This document shows, piece after piece, positions 1-10,099 of a stretch of DNA of 64,000 nucleotides (the first letter of the stretch is position 1; each line of letters starts with the position of its first letter). A model generated the notes under the pieces. The model had not been told where the DNA came from and ran no database searches. It saw only the letters and a list, made by a program, of their open reading frames with translations. Source of the DNA: Styela clava (Eukaryota; Chordata; Ascidiacea; Stolidobranchia; Styelidae); assembly GCF_964204865.1 (NCBI RefSeq), contig NC_135254.1:10669001-10733000 (forward strand), in the 5' to 3' direction. Position numbers and translations under genes: made by a program.

Positions 1-185
1 AAATGTAGTTTCCCAACAATGCTATTGAGCTAGTGTGGAGTCACCTTCTATGCAGAATAGAATTTAAAGGAAAATTCGTCGTATGATTTATCTTATTAAA
101 AAGATTTGTTCACAAATGTGTGATATTTAAATATATCAAAATGCAATTAGCTTCAAAATAATAACTTGAACTGAGTATTCCTTAG

Positions 186-3100
186 GCCGCTGTTGACGAA
201 ATATCAATTCATGGATTCACAACTTACACTGCACATGCTATCAACAAAACAGTGAATGAAGATTTCATGAGATCTGATCGTTTCTATGATGCTTCAGTGA
301 AGAAAGTCATTATTTTATTTACAGATGGAAGGTAATATCTTGTGTGAACAATGTCTGAATACACGTAAAATGCACCTTTGAATCGTATCGTTAACTGTTG
401 TTAATGTTTTTGTTATTATTGTTAATGTTCACGGTTCATGTAATGGTAGTTAGCAGAGTTCTTTTGATATATCCGTATATTTAGCCCCTTTGTTTTTCAA
501 CTTGGGTTTCTGCGCGATATATATTATTTTTATACCATCAAGATATTAGTTGTTGAAAATCTAAATAAATGTTATTTCAAAGCTGATTACTACTTTATTA
601 TTTACCAAATTATTCTAATCTTAGACATCCAAAAATTAAGAAGTAGTATAAAACCGTTTTTGTTTTGCTCGATTTTTTGAAGGTATGCTCGTGTAACAAG
701 TCTTAAATATGTGTGTAGATTGTAGATAATTTTTTAAATCTTTTGAAGATCTACCGACAGAAATGATTTGCTTTTGTCAGCAAAATATGCTCGGTCAAAT
801 GGGATTACTATATTTGCAGTTGGTGCTGGAGGTTATGTAATGGAGGAATTACAGGTAATCTGAAAAGTTGTAACAAATTGAAATAAGAGAAATTTTATGT
901 TTCAATATATTATAGCTTTTCTACCTTTTGTCTAATCAATATATTTCTGTGTATTAAAGATTGTTCATCAACAAGACTGAGAAAGTATGACCAAATTAGT
1001 TATCAGGATAAAACTCTTTTTGACTGAGATTGATAAGTAACAATGTAGGCTACTGTAGTTGTTTAAATGTTCTTTCTATTTGGGCATTCGTGAGTGAGAC
1101 CAGCTTCTTCTCTGTTTCTTGTATCTGGGATTGGCAAAACATATTTCATTCAAATAATATTTTTCTATTAAATAATTAGGCATGATGATGGAGAAATGAC
1201 GTATCGCGGGAGCTCGAGCTGATATGCGACTGACGACGTTCCATTTAATCGCTGTAGCCCCAGTGGTGATGACATTTGTGGCTGCGAGCCATCGCACACT
1301 TGATTTGGATTTGTTCGCAATTACTGGATGGTGTGCTATATAGTAACTGAGAAAACACGCAAACCTATAAGCCATACTCGCATATTAATTTCATTCTGAC
1401 AAAATGTCTATAACTCTGGCGATGAATTTGTATCTCATGATTAGATAAGTTAGGACTCCATGATCCAGGAGAATTTGGAAATATTGAATAACCATCATTG
1501 TATGATACACCGATAAAGTCAACTAATACGCATTATGCACATGCACGTGATTTGCATATAAATCAACCCGGTAGACACCCAGAATCTTCGCTGATACATG
1601 AGGACCCGTTCTCCAGCAAAACGTTAAGCCATGCATGCAAAATTGCAGATCAATAACGGCAGTATATTGCGGAGCTGCCAGTTTATTTGGACGCTGCCCG
1701 GCTCTTCAGCATCTCAGCTTGTGCGGTTTTCCGTGGCTAATTGTCAAAACATGTTCACTTGAATTCCTAACTTCCAAACTTCCCCCAGTTGTGGAATATC
1801 GAAATTAGTTTACGAGAAAATCTCCTGGAGCAACATCTAACAAATCGATACTTCCATACGTTTGATATCAGAGCATTTTGTTTCCTTATTGCAAACCATA
1901 ATACACTGCATTTGATGAATGATCTCGTTTGCAATGAATTTTCTTTTAGGAATATTTACTATAGTGACGCTATGATTCGAGTCTTTTGCACCATCCACGT
2001 TTTGCCTGTGCTTGAACATATTTGAATAAACAGCGCTAGGATTGAGGGCATGGACGTGCCAAACTTTGCTGCTGCCCAGTATGAGGTTATGATAATGATG
2101 CCCCCCAACTTCAAAAATAATTCGTGGGATAAACAAATTAAAGCTGTTGCTATACATGAGAATGAATAAAGTAAATATGTGATAAATCACGCAATGAACA
2201 GACGAGCACATTGGCGGACAAGTGCGGTCAGCCACCACTATTATCACAATCAGTCACACATGACTACACACGTCATCTCAGCTTTCACTTGAATAAAACA
2301 CATAGAGAAAAAATGTGTGATATCGCGAACTCTACAGCTTGGATCTGCTGCCTCTTCCCCGCTGGTCTGCCCCATAGTGAGGATAAAATCAAATATTAAA
2401 TTGAAATTAAATGTTTCAAGCATGGTCTCTACTAGCACAATAAATCGTTTCTCAAATATCTCAATACCTGTGTGTTAGAAAACAGATTTGAGCTATGTTC
2501 ATCTATAGATCATAGTTGAATTATACTCGAGGAAATTTGAACTCGACCTCGGCAAAAACAACTATGTGTTGGCATGTAATAAGACTCCGGCATCCCTTTT
2601 CATTTAGCATTCACTGGTATGATTGTCTTCATTACGATTTTAATATTTATTGATGTAACAAGTTTTATTTATGTCTTTGTGTCCACGTTTAACGACCTAG
2701 TTGTATTGGGATCATATGAGGAGGTATCAAATAAAACGGTAACAAAAATATTTTTTTAGTAACGAACAAGACCTAACCTTGTATAGCTTTGCTACATCGG
2801 ATGTTTAAACCGAAAAATATAAAAATCAACTCTTATTAACAGATTATTGCAAATGGCCAGATCAATAACAATGAACGAGTGATTACAGTTTCAAATTTTA
2901 CTAAGCTGAATACTACGGTAGATATTTTGAAGCAGGGTATATGCGCTATCCAAGGTAATATTGAATATTATATATATAATAGGTAATATTAATTGTCAGT
3001 TTTTATTGGAGCTGCTACGATATGTTAGTAGCATATAATATCGAACTACGTTTTCAAAATATTCTTTGCGCCCGAATCTGATATTGAGCCAAGACACTAA

Positions 3101-3756
3101 AATAATTAAATGCTCCACATTTCGACATCATAGGCCGAAATGATATTCGATTTTTTTTGTTGTTAAAATCAGTGGATTATAAGATGAGATGCTTCTTGCA
3201 GGCTACCACAACAAATTTAACGATTGAAATTCATTTTCTCGTTTTCGAAAAGCATTTCGTTCAATGCGCAGAGCTAATAACAACTCATTTCCTACATATT
3301 TTATCGCATATAATATAGAAATTCACATTCACCACAAGGTATAACAGCTAAAATGTACAAATTAAAGAGGGAATTATATAAGATTCAAAAAAATATTTAT
3401 ATTCGTTTATGGTTCCCTTCATAGTGTCTCGCTACACTTGCACAACTTCATCGCTAGAAGTTCAATGGAAAACAACTACATTTAAGTTGATGTTCTCATA
3501 CAGACTTCAAATTCAGGTTACCTTCATAAATAGAATAAAAGTCATTTTATTGGTTTAAACACTTTCAGTTTGCGTTATAACATGTAATTTTATGCTAAAT
3601 ATCACATTTATGTATTTAACTTATAAGGATCTCAAGACCAAAGAAATCAAGAAGACAAGTGTTCAATTACTCATGAAAAAGGAACCAACAATAAAAATTC
3701 ACGAAGAAAACATATCTTCGACGTTTGCTTGTCGAATAATTTATCCTCGAACGTAA
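186..3756 (+). CDS. vWFA-A: 3' part of secreted von Willebrand A-domain gene (5' end outside window, truncated C-terminus)
   Basis: Exons read at 186-331, 749-854, 2843-2954 and 3628-3756, each matching an exon of vWFA-B and -C in size and phase. The first two encode the second half of a vWFA fold, including the strand ending LFTDGR (MIDAS aspartate) and FAVGAGGYVMEEL; the third encodes its last helices. Signal peptide and first MIDAS exons must lie left of base 1. Two defects are visible. The 41-base exon at 3298-3338 has lost its acceptor: CAT stands where vWFA-B has CAG. The last exon departs from its paralogues near 3732 and stops at 3754-3756, so about 45 C-terminal residues are lost, apparently through a deletion fusing it to downstream spacer. 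It is probably a decaying copy. The vWFA assignment is firm; ligand and function are unknown. Confidence 0.75.
855..2842. other. Large vWFA intron with a block conserved in all three vWFA copies
   Basis: This intron separates the last two vWFA-domain exons. Nearly the same sequence fills 23528-25796 and 54335-56033. It includes a GC-richer patch near 1200-1340 and another near 1560-1760. Short open frames run on both strands but start nowhere sensible and are not needed to join the flanking exons, which are both phase 0. I recognise no gene in it. It may be an old repeat captured before the array duplicated, or an intronic regulatory block. Confidence 0.4.
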
Positions 3757-4577
3757 GGGCAATCAGCTAACTAAAGCAAATCATTCGAGCATGTATGTTT
3801 TTACGTCACAACTCACAAATACCGCCATCGGTATCACATCATGAGAAAGCGTTTACCAAGATTTAATATGCGCTTCATGTTTTCATTTGAGATATATAGG
3901 TCATATTTGAACAAATACATTCAATTTAAAATATTAATTTGTGAATATAAGCTATCAAACAATATTCAGAAGGAAACGTGGGATGGCTGTTATCAGGATA
4001 AAGCTTTCAATAGATTATGACTTTAATTTACTCGAGTTTATGAATATTTGTTGAAAACACTTAATAATTAGACAATAGTGCTTGTGTACCCGTTTTCATT
4101 TATGGTGGGAAATAGAGAGCCAAGGAATATCACAATGCATCCATAATATACTACATCAAACTTATATTATTAAACGGGATGCTTGAAAAGGGGCAAATGT
4201 ATTTCAAAGAAACCATTAGCAGCTCAGATCATGAGAGTTATACAAATATAGATTCTTCTTAGCTGGTTCGTATGCCACTTTCGGTCTTTGCCACATTTAA
4301 AAAAACGGATCAGCAGATGACTTAACTACACGTGACTTGCCTTTATAATAAAAGAACCGAATTTCACATCCGAATCTCACGGAAAATTAACGAGAAAAAC
4401 TTGAATCAATATGCAATGGTATTTTGTTTCAATAAATATCAGTCAACACAAGCGCAGAAGTTTAAGAACAAGTAGTAAGAGTTAAAGTCACAATGCGTAT
4501 ATGTGTCTCGGAAAGAATAACATGATTCAGGATTGAACAAAAATGACAAAGGGCGATCGCCATTTATATTCAACATG
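3757..4577. other. Spacer between convergent vWFA-A and R1
   Basis: No gene is supported here. The segment aligns by eye with 28890-30170 and with 57880-59180 and 59880-61280, so it is array spacer. It should hold the 3' untranslated region of R1 on the minus strand. It lacks the vWFA 3' sequence and the poly(A) signal seen in the B and C copies, in keeping with a deletion joining the vWFA-A last exon directly to this spacer. Confidence 0.4.
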
Positions 4578-7500
4578 TCAAGCATCATATTCATTTTCAG
4601 GCATTGAATTGATGTACGGATGTTCTTTTGTTGTACGATCATTCATTTCTTCGTTCTGATGATCTCCGTCTTTTATTTCTTCATAATTATGTGGGATTTC
4701 ATAATTTCCTTCTTTCTCTTCTCTTAACTCATTATTTCGGGAGTTCAATTGTGATGTTTGAATTTTATCATATTTTTCATAAGAAACCGGGACGTCATTA
4801 ACAACCTCATTCATCTCTGAAAGACGTTGTGGTTGAGTTGCGATTTTTTGAGAATTCCTTCTGTAAACAACAAAAAGGTTAGAAATAGTTCTCACATAGG
4901 CTTTTGAATAAGAAACAATGAATTTGAGACAATTTCTTGAATTGCTTCTGTTATAGAGGACTTAGACGTTATTGTGATCGATAGACACAAAACTCTGGAC
5001 GAAAATGTTAGAGCCCAGTATCTCAGCCATTGTTCCGGACACTGAGAATGGATATACGACTGTATAAAAAGTTTTATTACACTTACTCAATTGAGATGAA
5101 ATACTCAAAATCAGTGAAAATATACACATTTTGCTGTAGTATCGATCATTTCTCACCTCATTACTTTGCATCTACGAATCAGCAAACCAATTCCAAATAA
5201 AATGGCTGCAAGAATCAATGTGACTATGGATGAGACAATTGAAACCAATAAATTGTTGTGGTCTGCAATATAATTCAACAAATAAAAGGATAATAAATTA
5301 AAAAAAAAACTATCAGGATAGGACAAAATAGTTGTTTAGAAAACCTAATTTTGTGCACTTAAGATTATTGTCTCTCATAATTTGTAATCTATATAATCTT
5401 ACCACCAGAAGTGGAAGTCGATGTGGTAGTAGTGATTGCACTAGTTGGAAAGAGAATGTTTATCGCCGTAGTTTTTGTGTTGTTCGCATTAGCAGACAAT
5501 GTGGGAGTATGTGTCATGTCTCTAGGAATTGTAAATGTGGTAGTCATTTTAACAGTTACCGCGGTGGATGTTGTATCACAGGCAGTGTCTCCTGAACAAT
5601 TGGTCGTCTGAAGGAAGCAATTGTGTTTAGCAATTTTTTGATTCAATACGTTGTACAATAATCTTTATATATTTCAACAGTCATTTAAATCCCGAGTTTA
5701 ATTAATGTTTTTCAAAAAGTAAAAATATAAAAACCCAAAAGATAAAAAAAAATATACATTAATTCACACGCTAATGAAAAATATCGAAAGTGAATGATTT
5801 AGATAAATCAGAAACTTTTTTGGAGAATTTGTACATATTCAGTTCATGCGCCCCGAATCAGAAGTATAGCGGGGATGACCCTGAAGGATGCGGCTTACTA
5901 CTAAAACAATATAGCATGATGATCATTTTTCTTTAGCCCTTTAGAAGATCGAAAATTATTAACTTACTACAAAAAATGGCATTTTTTATTTCTTACCTCA
6001 AAATTAGAACCAATGCAAATATTGGGCCTCGTCCTTCCCGAGTCAATGCATGTTCTATAGCGTTCTTTCATCATTGAGCTGCAGTTGCATGTACTCCATG
6101 ATGACCACGTTTCCCAATATCTTCCTGCACATTGTAAAGATAATCTTAATTCAGAATTACCGCGCGCATACTCTTTTCATCGATGTTGTTGATGATGCAT
6201 ATTCAAACTATATCATATTCAAACTTTTCTGCCTTTTTAATTTGTTGTTTTCCTCAGATAGTTATAGATCAAGAGTCAGATTTATTTTTATCATCGTTGA
6301 AACTAAGTGAAGTTGGAGTTCGTGTTAAATTCAAATTACTTTTCGTCTTTTCCGTTATACTAAAAACCTATTTTTAACATTTATACTGTTCTAATCACAC
6401 AGCAAAAGTATATTCGCGCTGGAGTTGATTGTATTGGAGCTATGTTAAATAAATTTAAAACAGTTTGACCTGTCACCTCATTTCTCCTTATTTTTTATTT
6501 TTCAACTTTAATATCAGAAAAAATATGTTAAAAATTCATTTTTACTCGCTGTCGCAAGTTATTTTACTCACCGATATGGCGTTGACAAACGAACCCTTTT
6601 AACCCTGTTGCTCCGGTGAAACAGTCCATCGTATGCCATAGAAGATTTGCGTCATAAGTTTTTTGTTCACCTATCGATACACAAGTCTCTGTTCCACTGA
6701 TATGATTGTTTGGTTCTCCTTCATCCCAAAGAGGGAATGAAAGGTTCCTTCCATCGTTCCATTGAAATATCGACTTCGATTTGTCATAAACAAGTCCAAT
6801 GTAGAATGTGTATGGTTCTCCTGTAATAAAACATATCAAATTGTTTTATACTAGTAGGACACGTTTGGACAAGTGTTTTAGCGATGGTCGAGCAGTTGAA
6901 GCGTTAGCTCTAACTGTGTTGGCATTCCAGATTACGCATCTCAGTTTTAAAAGCCATCCCACGTCACCCCTGGGTGTAATATATTGGTCAGACAATGCAA
7001 AACACTAATAGAAGCTCCTTATATATTGTTAGATATCAGTGGTTTTTGCACGGGTCCGCGTTCGCGTCCTCGTGGGTGTCATATCCCACAAGGAACGGAC
7101 TCGTTGCATTTCGTTCGTAATGCCATCAACGACCGAAATTATTATATCGCCGCAATACATACACATTCATTGACTTTTAATACTTACAATAATGCACGTA
7201 CCTGATCCATCAGAAATGAGTGCTTTTATAAATCTTTGTGTTATTTCATTCTTTATTAATGCTAATTCGCCTCCTTCATTTTTGCAAAATGTTTTCGAAT
7301 ATTCATAAGAACTTGAACTACCACCCGGTGAAACATAATATTCATAACTTCCATTGGGAAACCAGTTTCCTCGACCTGTTTCACAAATGAAATACCAAAT
7401 ATTTGAAAAATACCAGAATCTCGAAACATGCGCAGCGAAAATGCACGGTGGAACGAGATGCCATCAGGTATTGCAGGCGCTTGGTTTACTTTAAATACTA

Positions 7501-10099
7501 AAGTCAAAAATAAAGAGAAGCGGTAATATAGGGACTATTTAAAATTTTTTGGAATATTAGCTATTTTATCACCTTTTGATTAGAGCGAATAGCATAGTTA
7601 AAGGCAACGGCGTTGAGTCAGTGGAAACATTCGTAACATAATTACAAAAAGACGTGTGTTCGACGTGACTTATGTGAAAGAGTTTAACAGAGCCCATTGT
7701 TCATTTCCCAATCTCTTTTTAGCATTAATTGTAATAAATGGTCAGTTTTCGGGAAATGAAGACGTAATAATATAAATTTAAAATGAGTTTTCCATTCTCA
7801 CCTAGTTGAGTCGGAGCTGTGTTCATAAAGGCACAGGTAGCGGATGGCGTGCATATCTAAAAACAACGTTCAAATTGTTCATTCGGCATGCAAGTATTTT
7901 AACCGAGCTAACTATAATAAACAAGCATTTTGAACGGAAAGTCAATCATAATAAGTTATATATCTAAAACAAGTTTACTTCAGACTGTGTTGCCGTGTCA
8001 TTGCATGAGTATGGACCAATTCTTCCGCTGTCAACACAAGTTCGGTTACGCTGTCTTATTCCCGGGCATTCACAACTTCCCCAAGACTCCAATGATCCCT
8101 AGTTCCAGCCTGCAGAAACATACAAAGAAAAATAGGAGGTATATTCTTTACAACTAAGTATTCTGGATCAATTTTTTATCAGTAAATGTAAATCAAGGTG
8201 AACTGTTAATACAGTATGAGCGGCAGAAACAATAGCATAGATGTGCAAGGTATATAAGTAGTGATAAGATCAAAAACAGTTAGATAGTTTTGCTTGCAGT
8301 AAATTTATGATATTGTGAAACTGCTTTCTTTAAACATAATTTATCCAGTTAAATTTAAAATATTGGACCCAGATAACCCAATTCTCAATTTTTCTTAAGA
8401 GTATTTGCTCAAAGCAAAGTTAGTCGCACTCATTCGGAATAAAGAATACTAGTATCTGATAAATATACGGGCGGTAGCTAAAATGCCAAGTGTCACTGCA
8501 ATTATACAGTATTTCGTTGGTGCAATAAACACCAGCGGATGCCTGCTGATGCGTTACTACAAGCAGTTCAAATTAATGCTATAATGAGCATAATCATGGG
8601 CAGTAACTCTTGACATGGTTACAATTTATCAAATTGGCGTTAAAATATATAAATAGGTATTTGCAAAAAGATTTTGACTCTTGTGTTTTACAAAGTTCAG
8701 ACGACCATTTATTGCATAAAAGATTAGTCCGTATTCACAAAAAATATATAATCTACAAATTAAGTATAAATTTATTACAAACAAATGTTATTACCGATTA
8801 ATCGTTGACAGACAAATCCAGTTGGTAAATTCGCAGCGCAATCGACGTCAGACCACGGTAGATTTGCAATATACGTGTGAAACCACCCTATAGCACCACA
8901 AGGTTGGGGTCTCCCACTAGAAGGTTCTCCTGCGTTCCAGTTAGTGTAGGTTAGTTCTGAATTGTCATTCCATATGAAGGTATTACTTGTGCCAACTTCC
9001 TTTAAGCCAATATAAAATCCATATGGTGTTCCTGTAAGTGTAGACAATAAAATGCTGTAGAGCAGGGTTTGTCAAACTGGGGCCCTCGGGCCCGCGGTAC
9101 GTGTTGACTGCACAGAGAGTCCGCAACGATATGAAAAGATTGTGATTGATCTTTAACGATTGATCTTAATCAACAAGTCATAGCATCTTTTTGGTTCAGC
9201 TTTGTGGACAAATATTGCAGTCAGTAAAAGCGATTTCAATTTCATTGCTATTTGCGACGATCTACATTGTGAGGCAGCATTTTTAGCTCTTACCAATATG
9301 ATGACAAAATACAAGTCGAGACTTGTCGTATAATCGAACCTACAAGTTTACTAGTCACAAATTGCTCAAGAATCGATAAATTGAGCAGTGAAAAGCATTA
9401 TTACCGTTTATGTTGTTATGTTGACAAAACAAATTCTTTCCCCGTTGGTTAGGCGCAAAAACTGATACGGGGTCTGTCAAACCTAAGATTCACAAATAGG
9501 GGTCAGACCCAAAAAGTTTGGGAAACCCTGCTTTAGAGTAATAAAAAGTTTTGTCGTGTGTAATATTTGTTGAATGTAAACATCACTGGTTGGAACTGTT
9601 GGAGATAAATGAAACTATATTCTTATATATGACGACTGACGAATTAAACAATTCTCAAACAAACGTATGGAGTATTCTAACGCAAATCCTAAAACGCACG
9701 AACAAAGATTCTAATGATCATAACGTTAAATACTCTTAAGCAAATTCATTCCGGGATCTGGGGTAAAGCGTAAAATGTCCTGTTTACCTGAGGTAGCTGA
9801 GACTTGATTCTGAATAAACGTTTGAATCTCGCTAGTTTTTATCATTGCCATCTCACCATCATTGTTTTTACAGAATGTTTCACCATCAGCATATGATTTT
9901 ATATCTCCATTTCCAGATACGTAGTATTGGTAACTTCCAAATGCATTCCACTCACCTCTACCTGGTCGCAAAAATAAAGAGTTTATCAATCAGCACATAC
10001 TTTGAAAGACATGATAATATATAATATATGCCAACCTGCGCTAACGACGGCAACCATCCAAGCAAATATTCCAACGAATATCAAACGTTGTTCTTTCAT
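4578..10099 (-). CDS. R1: CLECT-TSP1-CLECT-TSP1 transmembrane receptor with short SH2-motif tail; in-frame stop in first TSP1
   Basis: Eleven exons: 10036-10099, 9788-9961, 8795-9031, 7979-8109, 7802-7856, 7202-7375, 6572-6820, 5997-6124, 5403-5607, 5157-5262, 4578-4860. They sum to 602 codons in one frame. Order: signal peptide 1-21, CLECT 22-158, TSP1 159-220, CLECT 221-361, TSP1 362-404, Ser/Thr stalk to about 472, membrane helix about 480-500 followed by Arg-Arg, cytoplasmic tail to 601. Each CLECT has the four core cysteines. The tail holds YEEI (Src-type SH2 site) and YINS (Grb2-type); the YEEM of R3 is NEEM here. Codon 162 is TAG at 8099-8101, where R4 has Trp and R3 has Leu, so full-length protein needs readthrough, exon skipping or a sequencing error; otherwise a soluble single-CLECT product or a dead gene results. 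Start chosen from the signal peptide and an A at -3. Confidence 0.8.
6868..7130 (+). repeat. Possible tRNA-derived SINE remnant in R1 intron
   Basis: The stretch GGTCGAGCAGTTGAAGCG resembles the A-box half of a leucine or serine tRNA. About 170 bases on, CGTTCGCGTCC resembles a B box. A more diverged relative sits in the same intron of R3 (about 33268-33450), so it predates the duplication. No intact tRNA can be folded from it. Confidence 0.3.
7979..8109 (-). other. R1 TSP1 exon carrying a nonsense codon
   Basis: The exon keeps its acceptor (CAG) and donor (GTAAAC) and its length of 131 bases equals that in R3 and R4. In frame it reads G-W-N-stop-G-S-L-E-S-W, against G-W-N-W-G-S-W in R4. Two tryptophans of the TSP1 W-rich ladder are therefore lost, one to TAG (8099-8101 on the plus strand) and one to Leu. 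The rest of the exon is open and keeps all its cysteines, so the lesion looks recent. Confidence 0.75.
9063..9530. mobile_element. hAT-type MITE in R1 intron 2
   Basis: The element opens CAGGGTTTGTCAAACTGGGG and closes AAGTTTGGGAAACCCTG, an inverted repeat of about 17 bases. It is flanked by 8-base duplications, CTGTAGAG and CTTTAGAG. Both are hAT hallmarks. No transposase frame is present. Shorter relatives sit in the same intron of R2 and R4, while R3 has an empty site. Confidence 0.8.

Noticed and set aside
1076-1375. 99-codon minus-strand frame, also at 23819-24052
   Set aside because: It sits inside a vWFA intron, is cut short in the other copies, shows no domain, and its similarity is no higher than that of surrounding intron.
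4578-4860. A classical ITAM in the short tails
   Set aside because: YxxI/L pairs exist but the spacing is about 3 or more than 20 residues, not the usual 6-12. The tail is better described by single SH2 sites.
6868-7130. A functional tRNA gene
   Set aside because: A-box and B-box-like strings are about 170 bases apart and no cloverleaf forms. Kept only as a possible SINE relic.
7262-7507. 81-codon minus frame overlapping the second CLECT of R1
   Set aside because: It is the wrong frame; the exon phase from both neighbours selects the frame reading SYEYYVSPGG and KTFCKNEGG.
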